From Rhodanobacter sp. ANJX3 (lineage in GTDB: Bacteria; Pseudomonadota; Gammaproteobacteria; Xanthomonadales; Rhodanobacteraceae): a stretch of 64,000 bases of DNA. Both the position numbers and the translations under genes were made by a program. The stretch lies in contig NZ_JACHCM010000002.1 in NCBI RefSeq assembly GCF_014200755.1, forward strand, positions 310,001 through 374,000, given 5' to 3'. Below the pieces are notes generated by a model. It saw only the letters and a program-made list of their open reading frames with translations, had not been told where the DNA came from and made no database searches. Shown piece after piece: positions 34,178 through 45,522 of this stretch (position 1 is the first letter of the stretch; each line of letters begins with the position of its first letter).

Positions 34178-34431
34178 GACCGTTGATTCCTTGTGGATTG
34201 CTGATGGGAGGTGTCGTGCGGGCGCGATATGCCGCGCCTTGTTCGACCATGAAACGACGACGGAATTCTGCTGGCGCCCCGGCCGACTGCCGCGTGCCAG
34301 AAGCCATGATCCCATGACGAGGCAGAACCGCAGCAGGTATGGCGGAGAGCGCCCGCGGCGAACGCTTCCATGGAACGCAGGCTCGATCGCAAGTTCCGGC
34401 GATGGCAGCCAATCGTCGTCAGCGATCGTCG

Positions 34432-35466
34432 TCAGCGCGGGCTCGCACCGATAATCAGCGGCTCGGGCTCGAGCTGCACGCCAAAGGTCTTCTGTACGCC
34501 GGCCATTACCTGCTGCGCCAGCGCCCACAGCTGCGCGCCGCTGGCCCTGCCGTGATTGACCAGCACCAGCGCATGGCGATTGGAGATGCCGGCGTCGCCC
34601 TCGCGCAGGCCCTTGAAGCCGGCCTGCTCGATCAGCCACGCGGCGGACAGCTTGCTGTGCGCGTCGCCGGCCGGCCAGGACACCAGACCGGGATGCGCGT
34701 TTGCCAACGATTCGGCCAGCGCGCGCTCGACGATCGGATTCTTGAAGAAGCTGCCGGCGTTGCCGATCACTTCCGGATCGGGCAATTTTTTCGTGCGCAG
34801 ATGCACCACGGCCTCGGCCACGTGGAACGGCGCGGGCTTGTCCACGCCCATGCGTTTGAGCTCATCGTGGATACCGGCATAGTCGGTGCGCAGTTCGCGC
34901 TGGCGCGGCAGCACGAAGCGCACGGCGGTGACGATGTAGCGACCGGGCTCGCGCTTGAACAGCGAGTCGCGATAGGCGAAGGCACAGGTCGCATGATCCA
35001 GCGTCATCACACGATGCTCGCGGATGTCCCACGCCTCGACGCTCTCGACGAACTCGGCCACTTCGCAGCCGTAGGCGCCGATGTTCTGAATCGGCGCGGC
35101 GCCGACCGTGCCGGGAATCAGGATCAGGTTTTCCATGCCGGCGTAACCCTGACCCAGAGTCCAGCGCACGAAGTCGTCCCAGCGCTCGCCGGCGGCCACC
35201 GCGATGCGCGCGCTGTCGCCATCGCTTTCGACCTGCACGCCTCGCGTGGCCATGACCAGCACCGTGCCGTCGAAGTCGCCAGTAAACAGCACGTTGCTGC
35301 CCTCGCCCAGCACCAGCAGCGGGCGATCGCGAATGCCCGGAAACTGCAGCAGTTCGGGCAGCTTGGTGGCATCGCGAATTTCCGCCAGCAGGCTGGCCTT
35401 GGCCGCCACGCGCAGCGTGTTGCGGGTCGCCAGCGAGGCGTTTTCGATCAGCGTGTAGCCACCCAT
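34432..35466 (-). CDS. murB: UDP-N-acetylenolpyruvoylglucosamine reductase
   Basis: MurB makes UDP-N-acetylmuramic acid for peptidoglycan, using FAD and NADPH. The FAD domain has LLVLGEGSNVLFTGDFDGTV and NLILIPGTVGAAPIQNIGAY; the catalytic segments YRDSLFK, GNAGSFFKNP and the C-terminal SAAWLIEQAGFKGLREGDAG are present. It is type I in size (344 residues from ATG 35466, which has GGAG about eight bases upstream). ATGs at 35529, 35514 and 35487 are also in frame, and the extra N-terminal piece repeats the peptide MPAER, so the true start is uncertain. It follows pyrD directly, or overlaps it if the long start is used. Confidence 0.93.
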   Translation of the reverse strand: MGGYTLIENASLATRNTLRVAAKASLLAEIRDATKLPELLQFPGIRDRPLLVLGEGSNVLFTGDFDGTVLVMATRGVQVESDGDSARIAVAAGERWDDFVRWTLGQGYAGMENLILIPGTVGAAPIQNIGAYGCEVAEFVESVEAWDIREHRVMTLDHATCAFAYRDSLFKREPGRYIVTAVRFVLPRQRELRTDYAGIHDELKRMGVDKPAPFHVAEAVVHLRTKKLPDPEVIGNAGSFFKNPIVERALAESLANAHPGLVSWPAGDAHSKLSAAWLIEQAGFKGLREGDAGISNRHALVLVNHGRASGAQLWALAQQVMAGVQKTFGVQLEPEPLIIGASPR

Positions 35467-35518
35467 ATCTATTCGCTCCGCTGGCATGTCCGTGCCTTGC
35501 GGCGTGGTGTTCATGCGC

Positions 35519-36556
35519 TCAGCCGGCATGCGTGTCTTCCCGCTGCCGGCGCATTTCGTTGACGCATTCGCCGATCAGCTGCGGCCCGCGATAGATCAGC
35601 CCGGAATAGATCTGCACCAGCGCCGCGCCGGCCTCGACTTTCTCCGCCGCGTTGCTGCCGTCGAGAATGCCGCCGACGCCGATCAGCGCAATACGCCCCT
35701 GCACGCGACGGCTCATACCGGCCAGCACGGCCGTGGCGCGATCGAACAGCGGCCTGCCGGAAAGCCCGCCCGTCTCGGTACTTTGCGGATCATCCGCCAC
35801 CGAGGCGTGATCGATCGTGGTGTTGGTGCAGATGACGCCGTCGATGCCGGTATCGAGCAGCACCTCGGCGATCGCATCGAGCTCGGCCTCGGCCAGATCC
35901 GGCGCGATCTTCAGCAGCATCGGCTTGCGCTTTCCCTGCTGCGAGCCGAGTTGCTCCTGCGCCTCGCGCAGCGTGCCGATGAAGCGGCGCAGCGTGGCCT
36001 CTTCCTGCAGATCACGCAGACCCTGCGTGTTCGGCGAGGAGATATTCACGGTGATGTAGCTGGCGTATTCGTGCACGCGGCGCTGGCAGATCAGGTAATC
36101 GTCGACGGCCCGCTCGTTCGGCGTGTCCTTGTTCTTGCCGATATTGATGCCGAGCACGCCGCGATAGGCCGCCTTCTGCACGTTGCGCACCAGCGCCTCG
36201 ACGCCGCCGTTGTTGAAGCCGAGACGATTGATGATCGCCTCGTGTCCGGCCAGTCGAAACATGCGCGGCTTGTCGTTGCCCGGCTGGGGCAGCGGGGTGA
36301 CCGTGCCGACTTCGATAAAACCGAAGCCCAGCGCGGCCAGTGCATCGAGATGGTCGGCGTTCTTGTCCAGCCCAGCGGCCAGGCCGACCGGATTGGGGAA
36401 GGTGATGCCGAACGCCGTGGTCGGCAGATCCACCGGCGGCCTGGCCAGCCAGTGCGCGAAGCCGCTGCGCTGAGCCACGCCCAGCCCGTACAGCGTGAGG
36501 CCGTGCGCCACTTCAGGATCGAGCTTGAACAGCAGGGGGCGAAGAACGTCGTACAT
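35519..36556 (-). CDS. pyrD: Dihydroorotate dehydrogenase (quinone), class 2
   Basis: A 345-residue class 2 enzyme, which oxidises dihydroorotate to orotate at the inner membrane with ubiquinone. The N-terminal amphipathic helix for membrane contact is [23 protein letters not shown] and substrate motifs are [54 protein letters not shown] with catalytic Ser, [17 protein letters not shown] and [23 protein letters not shown] 36556 starts 2 bp after the stop of the upstream methyltransferase gene, so the genes are coupled. murB follows in the same direction. Confidence 0.96.
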   Translation of the reverse strand: MYDVLRPLLFKLDPEVAHGLTLYGLGVAQRSGFAHWLARPPVDLPTTAFGITFPNPVGLAAGLDKNADHLDALAALGFGFIEVGTVTPLPQPGNDKPRMFRLAGHEAIINRLGFNNGGVEALVRNVQKAAYRGVLGINIGKNKDTPNERAVDDYLICQRRVHEYASYITVNISSPNTQGLRDLQEEATLRRFIGTLREAQEQLGSQQGKRKPMLLKIAPDLAEAELDAIAEVLLDTGIDGVICTNTTIDHASVADDPQSTETGGLSGRPLFDRATAVLAGMSRRVQGRIALIGVGGILDGSNAAEKVEAGAALVQIYSGLIYRGPQLIGECVNEMRRQREDTHAG

Positions 36557-36558
36557 GG

Positions 36559-37326
36559 TCAGGCCAGATGACCCGCAAAGACGCGGGTGTCGTAATCGAA
36601 GCTTATCGTGCCGCGCTCGGCGCAGGCCTCGAACAGCTCGCGCAGCGCTTTCAGCATCGGCGCATGTTTGGGATGGCCTTCTTTGGGCGCATAGGAGGAC
36701 GACATCAGCCGCCCGCGCAGCGCCTCGAAATCCAGCTTCTGGCTGTGCGGAAAACGCCCGCTGCCGACATACCCCGCGCCGAACCACGCGCGCATCCGCA
36801 CGTCGTCGGCGTAGCGTTCGGCGACGCTGGTGTAATCGGTACCGTAGTTCTGCAGCAGCGCTTCGTAGCCTTCCAGAAACGGCGTACCGGTGAGCCGGCG
36901 CGAGTTCCACCAGATCGCCGCCAGGCCGCCGGGCTTGAGAATGCGTGCAAACTCGCGCCGCGTCGTTTCTTCATCGAACCAGTGAAAGGCCTGTGCCACG
37001 GTGACCAGATCGACGCTGGCATCGTCCAGGCCGATGGCGTCGGCGCGGCCATCGACCGCGCTGAAGTTGGCATCGCCACCCAGCCACGTTTCAGCCGCCG
37101 CGCGCATCGGCGCATTCGGCTCCACCGCGATCACCCGATAGCCGGCGTCGAGCAGCATCTTCGACGAAATGCCGGTGCCGGCGCCGACATCCGCCACCAG
37201 CCAATCAGTCGTGACACCGCACTCGCGCTGCAGCCATTCAAGCAGTGCCGCCGGATAGTCGGGGCGATAGCGCACGTAGTCGTCGACGCGATCGCTGAAG
37301 CGCGAGGTGGATTGCAGCGGCGTCAT
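36559..37326 (-). CDS. Class I SAM-dependent methyltransferase
   Basis: A 255-residue methyltransferase. The SAM motif is [20 protein letters not shown], followed by [38 protein letters not shown] (the FHWF type) and [14 protein letters not shown]. Proteins of this group are often labelled SAM-dependent methyltransferase or Trm9/ubiE-like without a known substrate. It lies 41 bp after the SDR gene and 2 bp before pyrD in a minus-strand run. Confidence 0.88.
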   Translation of the reverse strand: MTPLQSTSRFSDRVDDYVRYRPDYPAALLEWLQRECGVTTDWLVADVGAGTGISSKMLLDAGYRVIAVEPNAPMRAAAETWLGGDANFSAVDGRADAIGLDDASVDLVTVAQAFHWFDEETTRREFARILKPGGLAAIWWNSRRLTGTPFLEGYEALLQNYGTDYTSVAERYADDVRMRAWFGAGYVGSGRFPHSQKLDFEALRGRLMSSSYAPKEGHPKHAPMLKALRELFEACAERGTISFDYDTRVFAGHLA

Positions 37327-37367
37327 GTTATTCGGGCCTGCCTATGGTTGGATCTCTATCCAGATAC

Positions 37368-38138
37368 TCAGCCATTGAGCATCTGTCCGCCGTCGACTAC
37401 CAGGGTATGCCCGGTGATCCAGCCCGCGTACGGCGATGCCAGAAACAGCGCGGCGTGCGCCACCTCTTCGGGCTTGCCAAAGCGCCCGAATGGAATCTTC
37501 GCCAGCGTGGCGCGATAGACGTCGGGAGCGTCCTTGCTGCGCTGCTCCCACAGGCCGTCGGCAAATTCTATCGAACCCGGCGCGATGGCGTTGACGCGTA
37601 TGCCGTCTTTCGCGAGGGCCAACGCCTGCGATCCGGCGTAGTGCGTCAGCGCCGCCTTGACCGCCGCATACGGCGCACCGCTGCCGCGCGGGCGCAGCGC
37701 GGCGATCGACGTGGTGTGCAGAATGCTCGCTCGCTTCGATGCCGTGAGAAACGGCAGCGCCGCGCGAGACGCACGAACGGCCGCCAGAAGATCGACATGG
37801 ATGCCCGACATCCAGCTCTCTTCGTCATCGGCAAAACCGAAACCGGTGCCGTTGTTGATGAGCACGTCGACGCCACCCAAAGCCGTCGCCGCGTTGGCAA
37901 TATAGCCGTCTATCTCATCGAGCCTGGCAAGATCGCACGATTGCGCATGCGTCACCCCGCCGAATGCCGCCATCGCTACACGGGTGTCTTCCAGCGCGAG
38001 TTCACCGCGTGCGCAGATCGAAACCGCGGCGCCCGATTGCGCAAACGCCAGCGCCATGCTGCGCCCGATACCGCGACTGCCGCCGGCGACGACGATGCGG
38101 TAGCTACGAAAATCAAAAGGCGTGTGGAAACGATTCAC
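37368..38138 (-). CDS. Short-chain dehydrogenase/reductase
   Basis: A 256-residue classical SDR. The cofactor motif is VVAGGSRGIGRSMALAFAQS, the NNG-type motif VDVLINNGTGFGF, and the catalytic Ser-Tyr-Lys is SIAALRPRGSGAPYAAVKAA. The C-terminus FGRFGKPEEVAHAALFLASP and GWITGHTLVVDGGQ is typical of the fabG-like group. The substrate cannot be assigned. It is the first gene of the SDR, methyltransferase, pyrD, murB run. Confidence 0.88.
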   Translation of the reverse strand: MNRFHTPFDFRSYRIVVAGGSRGIGRSMALAFAQSGAAVSICARGELALEDTRVAMAAFGGVTHAQSCDLARLDEIDGYIANAATALGGVDVLINNGTGFGFADDEESWMSGIHVDLLAAVRASRAALPFLTASKRASILHTTSIAALRPRGSGAPYAAVKAALTHYAGSQALALAKDGIRVNAIAPGSIEFADGLWEQRSKDAPDVYRATLAKIPFGRFGKPEEVAHAALFLASPYAGWITGHTLVVDGGQMLNG

Positions 38139-38160
38139 TGATACGTAGTGCCGCGGATAT

Positions 38161-38451
38161 TCAATGATGCCGAAACATCAATTGCATGATCATGTGAGCA
38201 GCGACATAACACACGCAAAGTACAACCTGCACGCGGGCTAATAACATACCGATTTTGGCAAGGCTGGCTCCCGCGATTTCACCTGGCGCCGCCCTGCTGA
38301 TTTCCCTCATTGCTAATCGTCCGCAAACAATGGCAACCAGCGCACCGGCCAAAGGTAGCGCTACCCAAGTCAATATTCCAAAGATCAGGCTGACGACGGC
38401 GTATGCGCTGGTGCTAGACAACGACGGCTGATCGATAGTTTGCGATGTCAT
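38161..38451 (-). CDS. DUF4190 small membrane protein
   Basis: A 96-residue protein with two hydrophobic helices: TSAYAVVSLIFGILTWVALP with LAGALVAIVCGRLAMREISR, and a second from about residue 68 (GMLLARVQVVLCVCYVAAHM). The pattern A-VSL-FGIL-W..LP..GA..AIVCG.LA..EI.R is DUF4190, a family of unknown function in the cell membrane. It resembles the next upstream gene (38628-38939) and looks like a tandem copy, but its second helix is more diverged. Confidence 0.75.
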   Translation of the reverse strand: MTSQTIDQPSLSSTSAYAVVSLIFGILTWVALPLAGALVAIVCGRLAMREISRAAPGEIAGASLAKIGMLLARVQVVLCVCYVAAHMIMQLMFRHH

Positions 38452-38627
38452 CCGAAAATTTCCTTATTCTGGAGTATCTAGACATTAGCTGACGAACTTA
38501 GAACCAAGGCAGCTTGAATTGTCGCAGATCATAGTGCCATAGCTGAAAAGCAAAGTAACAAAAGCTTCTCTTGACGCATGAAATCCGGACAAGCAGCCGT
38601 GAAGGCAAATCGGTCGCTTCTGCCGAA

Positions 38628-38939
38628 TCAGTGCCAGAACGTGCCGATGCTGAAAAACAGCACGCCAAACAGCACGACGAGGCAGATCACGACAAAAGTC
38701 AGGTGCAGATAGCCGAGCACCAGTCCGGCGACGGCCATGCCGTCGCCCTCCAGCACCGTATCCACCGGCGCACGACGTATTTCGCTGCGCGCCAGATGGC
38801 CGCAGACCACGGCCACAATCGCTCCGATGAAGGGCAGCAATAGCCAGGAGAGAATGCCGAAGACCAGGCTGACGATGGCCATGGTGCTGGTCGTGCGGGC
38901 GGATGGGTACGCCGGTTGATAGCTCATCGGTTCGCTCAC
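38628..38939 (-). CDS. DUF4190 small membrane protein
   Basis: A 103-residue DUF4190 protein: a short polar N-terminus, STMAIVSLVFGILSWLLLPF with IGAIVAVVCGHLARSEIRRA, then GDGMAVAGLVLGYLHLTFVV and a second span. The G-G-A--GL-LGY segment that marks the family is complete here, unlike in the neighbouring copy at 38161. The function is unknown. Confidence 0.82.
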   Translation of the reverse strand: MSEPMSYQPAYPSARTTSTMAIVSLVFGILSWLLLPFIGAIVAVVCGHLARSEIRRAPVDTVLEGDGMAVAGLVLGYLHLTFVVICLVVLFGVLFFSIGTFWH

Positions 38940-39025
38940 GCGTGCAGGGTGGGAACAAAGCCTTCGCGATCGAAAGGCGGTGACGCATCATCCGCCTTTC
39001 GTCGGCGCCATAAAAGCTCGAACGA

Positions 39026-40561
39026 TTACAGATCGAACTTGATGCCTTGCGCCAGCGGCAGCGAGTCGGAGTAGTTGATGGTATTGGTCTGTCGGCGCAT
39101 ATAGACCTTCCAGGCGTCCGAGCCGGATTCGCGGCCACCGCCGGTTTCCTTTTCGCCACCGAACGCACCGCCGATCTCCGCACCGGAGGTGCCGATGTTG
39201 ACGTTGGCGATACCGCAATCCGAACCTGCCGCCGAAAGGAACTGCTCGGCCGCGCGCAGGTTGTTGGTGAATATCGACGAGGACAGGCCCTGCGGCACGT
39301 CGTTCTGCATGTCGATGGCCTCGTCCAGCGTGGTGAACGGCATCACGTAGAGAATCGGTGCGAAAGTTTCGGTCTGGACCACCTCGTCCGAATTTTTCAA
39401 GCCCGTGACGATCGTCGGCAGCACGAAGTTGCCCTTGCGCTCGGTCAGCGCCCTGCCGCCGGTCAGCACCTTGCCGCCAGCTGCCTTGGCCTTTTCCACA
39501 GCGGCCAGATAGCCCTGCACCGCCTCGGGGCTGTTGAGTGGGCCCATCAGCGTAGTGGCGAGCGTGGGATCGCCGATCTTGCCTTCGACCTGGCCGTAGG
39601 CCTTGACCAGGGTCTCGACCACGCTGTCATGGATCGAGTGATGCACGAACAGCCGGCGCGTGGTGGTGCAGCGCTGGCCGGCGGTGCCGACCGCGCCGAA
39701 CACGATGCCGGGGATGGCCAGCTTCAGGTCGGCGGTTTCGTCCAGGATGATCGCGTTGTTGCCGCCCAGCTCCAGCAGCGAGCGGCCCATGCGGTGCGCC
39801 ACGCGCTCGCCGACCATGCGGCCGACCTTGGTCGAGCCGGTGAAGCTGATCAGCGGGATGCGCTTGTCGTCGACAAACGCCTGCGACAGCTCGGTGCCGG
39901 CGTCGTTGAACAGGAAGAACAGGTCCGGGAATCCGCCGGCCTTCAGCGCCTCGTTGCAGATCTTGATCGTGGCGATCGCCGACAGCGGCGTCTTCGGCGA
40001 CGGCTTCCAGATGCAGATATCGCCGGCGATGGTGGCCAGCATGGCGTTCCACGCCCAGACCGCGACCGGGAAATTGAACGCGCTGATGATGCCGACCAGG
40101 CCCAGCGGATGGTACTGGTCGTACATGCGGTGACCCGGGCGCTCCGAATGCATGGTGGCGCCATACATCATGCGGCTCTGGCCCACGGCGAAGTCGGCGA
40201 TGTCGATCATCTCCTGCACTTCGCCATCGCCCTCGGGCTTGATCTTGCCCATCTCGAACGCAACCAGCGAACCGAGCGCATCCTTGTGCTTGCGCAGTGC
40301 TTCGCCGCACAGCCGCACCGCTTCGCCACGCTGTGGCGCCGGCGTGGTGCGCCAGACCTTGAACGCTGCCTGGGCACGCTCGACGATCGTCGCATAATCC
40401 GCGGCGCTGGACGCATGCACGCTGGCAATCACTTCACCGGTCGCCGGGTTGACCGGCTGCAGCGTGCCGGCGTCGGTGGTCTTCGACCACTCGCCCTGAC
40501 CGAGATACGTGCCGGACTGCGCGTCGGAAAGGCCGAGCGCGGTGAGGATGGCGTGGGGCAT
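39026..40561 (-). CDS. ALDH7-type aldehyde dehydrogenase (aminoadipate semialdehyde / piperideine-6-carboxylate dehydrogenase-like)
   Basis: A 511-residue dehydrogenase of the ALDH7 (antiquitin) group: [40 protein letters not shown], the catalytic glutamate in [20 protein letters not shown], catalytic cysteine in [13 protein letters not shown], and the C-terminal [20 protein letters not shown] with [20 protein letters not shown], a hallmark of the family. Members oxidise alpha-aminoadipate semialdehyde in lysine catabolism. AGGAG lies seven bases before ATG 40561. No other lysine-degradation gene is adjacent, so the substrate is by family only. Confidence 0.9.
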   Translation of the reverse strand: MPHAILTALGLSDAQSGTYLGQGEWSKTTDAGTLQPVNPATGEVIASVHASSAADYATIVERAQAAFKVWRTTPAPQRGEAVRLCGEALRKHKDALGSLVAFEMGKIKPEGDGEVQEMIDIADFAVGQSRMMYGATMHSERPGHRMYDQYHPLGLVGIISAFNFPVAVWAWNAMLATIAGDICIWKPSPKTPLSAIATIKICNEALKAGGFPDLFFLFNDAGTELSQAFVDDKRIPLISFTGSTKVGRMVGERVAHRMGRSLLELGGNNAIILDETADLKLAIPGIVFGAVGTAGQRCTTTRRLFVHHSIHDSVVETLVKAYGQVEGKIGDPTLATTLMGPLNSPEAVQGYLAAVEKAKAAGGKVLTGGRALTERKGNFVLPTIVTGLKNSDEVVQTETFAPILYVMPFTTLDEAIDMQNDVPQGLSSSIFTNNLRAAEQFLSAAGSDCGIANVNIGTSGAEIGGAFGGEKETGGGRESGSDAWKVYMRRQTNTINYSDSLPLAQGIKFDL

Positions 40562-40740
40562 GGGTAACTCCTGATACGGGCTTGGCACCTTGCGGCGCCG
40601 TGAATTGAAAGGACCTAGCCCGCCATTCTAGCAGGCGCCTTGTTTATCGGCCGGGAGACGGCCGCCAGAATGGGCGGACCAGGTAGGTGCGCGTGGCTCG
40701 GATCGCACCGTCGGAAGATCCATGCGAAAATCCCGCCGCT

Positions 40741-40817
40741 GCCCTCGTAGCTCAGTTGGATAGAGCGGTCCCCTCCTAAGGGACAGGTCGGACGTTCGAA
40801 TCGTCTCGAGGGCACCA
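40741..40817 (+). tRNA. tRNA-Arg, anticodon CCT
   Basis: A complete cloverleaf: acceptor stem GCCCTCG (40741-40747) with CGAGGGC (40807-40813), D arm GCTCAGTTGGATAGAGC, anticodon stem GTCCC/GGGAC with loop CTCCTAA giving anticodon CCT (reads AGG), T arm with TTCGAAT, discriminator A and encoded CCA at the end. AGG is a rare codon in such GC-rich genomes. Confidence 0.96.
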
Positions 40818-40826
40818 CTCATTCAA

Positions 40827-40860
40827 GCAAAAAGCCGGCATTGCCTGCTTTTTGCGTTTT
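40827..40860 (+). terminator. Intrinsic terminator of the tRNA-Arg gene
   Basis: GCAAAAAGC (40827-40835) pairs with GCTTTTTGC (40847-40855) over an 11-nt loop, ten bases after the tRNA 3' end, followed by TTTT. It also lies after the convergent SelO stop, so it could end both transcripts. Confidence 0.8.
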
Positions 40861-40892
40861 CGTAGCAGACAAAGCGTCGCTCGGGCGTGGGC

Positions 40893-42452
<1,560 letters not shown>

Positions 42453-42566
42453 ACGGCGCGCGCCTGAATGGTCGAACAAACGATATGGGGATGCGTCGGC
42501 CGATCGCCAATGATGTCGACCGGTGCAGCGGCTATAGTCGCGCTTTCTCTGTTACCGCCGCACGCT

Positions 42567-43157
42567 ATGAACGACTCCGTCAGTCCTTTCATCACCGCCG
42601 ATCTGCAGCCTGGCGACGAACCTTATATCGACGCCACGCGTCGCTGGGTCGAGCGTGCCGTGGTCGGCCTCAACCTGTGTCCGTTCGCACGCGCGCCGAT
42701 GGTGCAGCAAAAGATCCGTTACGTGGTCAGCCACGCGCGCGACACCGACGCGCTGCTGGACGATCTGCTCGGCGAGCTGCAGAGCCTTCATGCGATCGAC
42801 GCCAGCGAGTGCGAAACCACGCTGCTGATCCATCCGCACGTGCTGGGCGACTTTCTCGACTACAACGATTTTCTCGACAGCGCCGATGCCGCGGTGGAAA
42901 CGCTGGGGCTGGAGGGCGAGCTGCAGGTCGCCAGTTTTCATCCGCATTATCAATTCGCCGACAGTGATCCGGACGATATCGAGAATTTCAGCAACCGCTC
43001 GCCCTACCCCACGCTGCACCTGCTGCGCGAAGCCAGCGTGGAGCGCGCGATGGAAGCGATGACCGATACCGACGCCATCTACCGGCGCAACATGGACACC
43101 TTGCAGCGCCTGGGGAACGAGGGCTGGCAGGCACTGTGGCGCGATAACAACAGCTGA
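42567..43157 (+). CDS. DUF1415 family protein
   Basis: A 196-residue soluble protein of the DUF1415 family. The conserved front is ATRRWVERAVVGLNLCPFAR, followed by HPHVLGDFLDYNDFLDSADA, LQVASFHPHYQFADSDPDDI, and NRSPYPTLHLLREASVERAM. The single CPF cysteine and the HPHY histidines are invariant as far as I remember, which suggests an enzyme, but none is described. ATG 42567 gives the usual length. It lies 61 bp before a cysteine-cluster gene in the same direction. Confidence 0.88.
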   Translation: MNDSVSPFITADLQPGDEPYIDATRRWVERAVVGLNLCPFARAPMVQQKIRYVVSHARDTDALLDDLLGELQSLHAIDASECETTLLIHPHVLGDFLDYNDFLDSADAAVETLGLEGELQVASFHPHYQFADSDPDDIENFSNRSPYPTLHLLREASVERAMEAMTDTDAIYRRNMDTLQRLGNEGWQALWRDNNS

Positions 43158-43218
43158 TGGCGGCGCGCTGAAACGCCTCGGTTCATATGCGCTGCGAGCG
43201 ATGCTGTCATGCTGACGC

Positions 43219-43551
43219 GTGAACAGCCTCGCCAAACCCTACGCGGAAAGCATCGATCCCAGCATCCGCTGCACATCCTGTGAAGCCATCTGCTGCCGCC
43301 TCACGGTGGTATTGATGCCCGAGGATCACGTGCCCGAATGGCTGATCGATCGCGATCTGCACGGCATGGAAACGCTGGCCAAAGGTGACGACGGCTGGTG
43401 TGCCGCGGTGGATCCCAACACCTCGCGCTGCACGATCTACGACGAACGTCCGTCGATCTGTCGCAAGTACGCGATGGGCAGCCCCAGCTGTCAGGATGAG
43501 CGGCTGAAGTGGTACGGCGAGCCCGTGCCGACCCTCGTCAATCTGATCTAA
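43219..43551 (+). CDS. YkgJ-family cysteine-cluster protein
   Basis: A 110-residue protein with the zinc- or iron-chelating cysteine pattern of the YkgJ/UPF0153 group: RCTSCEAICCRLTVVLMPED, GWCAAVDPNTSRCTIYDERP, SICRKYAMGSPSC. Eight cysteines are spaced as in family members, which probably bind a metal cluster; the function is unknown. The start is GTG 43219. It is transcribed in the same direction as DUF1415 and meets the convergent RsuA-type gene 23 bp on. Confidence 0.85.
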   Translation: MNSLAKPYAESIDPSIRCTSCEAICCRLTVVLMPEDHVPEWLIDRDLHGMETLAKGDDGWCAAVDPNTSRCTIYDERPSICRKYAMGSPSCQDERLKWYGEPVPTLVNLI

Positions 43552-43574
43552 AGGCATTAGACCGCCGCCGCTAA

Positions 43575-44279
43575 TCACGCGGGATCGAAAATCCTTGCAG
43601 CTTCTGCCGCATCGATGGCACGCCATTCGCCCAGCGGCAAGTCGCCCAACGTGAGTCCACCCACTGAAACGCGCTGCAGGGTTTCGACGTGGTTGCCGGC
43701 CGCGGCAAACATCCGACGCACCTGGTGATAGCGGCCTTCGGTCACGGTCAGACGCGCGTGGCGCGGCCCGAGCACTTCCAACGAAGCAGGCGCCAGCGGC
43801 TCTTTCTCCGACTCCAGCATCATCGTGCCGCTGGCGAACAGCTCGCCTTCGTCGCCGCGCAGATCCTGCGCCAGCGTCGCCTCATACACCTTGGCTACCT
43901 GGGCCTTGGGCGAAATGATCCGATGCAGCAGCGCACCGTCGTCGGTAAACAGCAGCAGTCCAGTGGTATCGCGATCGAGTCGACCGACGCTGGACAGCGA
44001 CGGCGTGCGCACGTTGTAGCGCGGCGGCAGCAGATCGTAGACCACCCGCCCCGGATCCTTGCGCGAGCAGGTCACGCCGAGCGGCTTGTTCATCATCAGC
44101 ACCAAACCCACCGGCGGATCGATCGGCTCATCGTCGATGCGGATGGTTTCATGCGGCACGACGTCGTCGGCGTACAGCACCTCGCCCGCGAGGTCGGTGA
44201 TGCGCCCGGCGCGAAACATCTGCGCGACGTCCTTGCGGCTGCCGTAGCCCAGATTGGCGATCAGTTTGACTAACTTCAT
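43575..44279 (-). CDS. RsuA-type rRNA pseudouridine synthase
   Basis: A 234-residue RsuA/RluB/E/F-family synthase. An S4-like RNA-binding domain opens it (KLVKLIANLGYGSRKDVAQM) and the catalytic motif is SLSSVGRLDRDTTGLLLFTD, with the catalytic Asp in GRLDRDT. LTVTEGRYHQVRRMFAAAGN and VSVGGLTLGDLPLGEWR follow the family. It resembles RsuA, which modifies U516 of 16S rRNA. It starts 13 bp after the upstream methyltransferase stop, so two rRNA-modifying enzymes share a transcript. Confidence 0.9.
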   Translation of the reverse strand: MKLVKLIANLGYGSRKDVAQMFRAGRITDLAGEVLYADDVVPHETIRIDDEPIDPPVGLVLMMNKPLGVTCSRKDPGRVVYDLLPPRYNVRTPSLSSVGRLDRDTTGLLLFTDDGALLHRIISPKAQVAKVYEATLAQDLRGDEGELFASGTMMLESEKEPLAPASLEVLGPRHARLTVTEGRYHQVRRMFAAAGNHVETLQRVSVGGLTLGDLPLGEWRAIDAAEAARIFDPA

Positions 44280-44292
44280 GGCTTGACCCGTT

Positions 44293-45522
44293 TCATTGCC
44301 GCACTCCGCTTGCTTCGATCACCTTGAAACCCTCTTCCAGTACCACGACGCGCATCTCGCGAAAACGTCGGGTCAGCAGCCCCTCGTACGGCAGGTGGCG
44401 ATTGGCCACCAGCCACAAACAGCCGTCCGGCTGCAGCGCATCCGCCGCGCTGGTAATGAACGCCTGACCCAGCGCCGGCAGATCGGCGCGACCTTGATGA
44501 AACGGCGGATTGCTGACGATCGCATCGTAGGTCTGCCGCAGACCGCGCGTAACGTCATGCCAGTGGACGGCTACTTCCGGGGCATGCCCGCTGGCGCGAC
44601 AGGCGCGATCCAGATTGATCCGCGCCGGCTCCAGCGCACGTGCCTCGGCCTCGTACAGATCCAGCGCCGTCACCCCGTGACAGCGCGCGATCAGCTGCGT
44701 TGCGAGATAGCCGTAGCCCGCGCCGAGATCGGCCACGCGACCGTGCAGGCTGGCAGGCAAATGCGACGCCAGCAGTGCCGAGGCGCGATCGACGCGATTC
44801 CAGGCGAACAATCCGGGCCGACTGATATAGCCGTCCATCATCTCGCGCGGTGCATCCAGGGCCTGCCATTCGTCTCGCAGCGGCTGATCGATATCGGCGC
44901 TCGCGGGCGTGCTCCAGAAGACCCGGCATTTGTGCTTGGAAACGTGCTGCACGGCGCCGGCCAGCTTGGACAGATCGGCTTCGCCTGACTTGGCGCCTTC
45001 CGTATTGGGCATGCTCGCCAACAGCTTGCCGCCAGGCGCGAGATGCTGCAAAGCGCGCGCGAACAGCGCGCGCGATTCGTCGCGCTGGCGTGGCGGTAAC
45101 ACCATGACCAGGTCAAATTGCTCGCCCTGCGCGGGCTCACCAACGGCAAAGCCGTTGCGCGCCAGTTCGTCCGCAAACGGCATAAAGCTCTGCTGGCAGA
45201 GCCAGCTTTTCGACGCCATCTCGCGCAGCCGCACGCCGGCACGCGCGTTCAAAAAAAGCACGCGACCGTCCGCCGGCAGGCGAAGTTGGGCCGACTCGAA
45301 AGGAAAGAACAACGCATCCAGCGCCGCATCGGGCGGCGCTGCGAACACACCGGCAGCCGTCACAGGATTTCTTGGCAGTAAAACGAGATGCCATTGTACT
45401 TGGCTATCGGGCCGGTCATCGAAATGAGGGGCTGAACCTGCGTCAACAGCGGCGCTTTCGCGGCCGCAGCGGCTGGTATCCAATAAGCGCCACGCCACCT
45501 TGTTCGTGGACACACTCGCCAT
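44293..45522 (-). CDS. RsmC/RlmG-type rRNA guanine-N2 methyltransferase
   Basis: A protein of up to 409 residues with a degenerate N-terminal and a catalytic C-terminal methyltransferase domain, the layout of RsmC and RlmG. The catalytic half has GRVADLGAGYGYLATQLIAR (SAM site), ALDLYEAEARALEPARINLD and the NPPF motif in YDAIVSNPPFHQGRADLPAL. The C-terminal FKVIEASG is also family-like. It is likely to methylate G in 16S or 23S rRNA. ATG 45522 overlaps the start of the divergent membrane-protein gene by two bases, so one of the two starts may lie further in. Confidence 0.85.
   Translation of the reverse strand: MASVSTNKVAWRLLDTSRCGRESAAVDAGSAPHFDDRPDSQVQWHLVLLPRNPVTAAGVFAAPPDAALDALFFPFESAQLRLPADGRVLFLNARAGVRLREMASKSWLCQQSFMPFADELARNGFAVGEPAQGEQFDLVMVLPPRQRDESRALFARALQHLAPGGKLLASMPNTEGAKSGEADLSKLAGAVQHVSKHKCRVFWSTPASADIDQPLRDEWQALDAPREMMDGYISRPGLFAWNRVDRASALLASHLPASLHGRVADLGAGYGYLATQLIARCHGVTALDLYEAEARALEPARINLDRACRASGHAPEVAVHWHDVTRGLRQTYDAIVSNPPFHQGRADLPALGQAFITSAADALQPDGCLWLVANRHLPYEGLLTRRFREMRVVVLEEGFKVIEASGVRQ

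Noticed and set aside
40741..40817. tRNA-Arg as attachment site of an integrated element
   Set aside because: Flanking genes look like core genome and no partial copy of the tRNA 3' end or integrase gene is seen.
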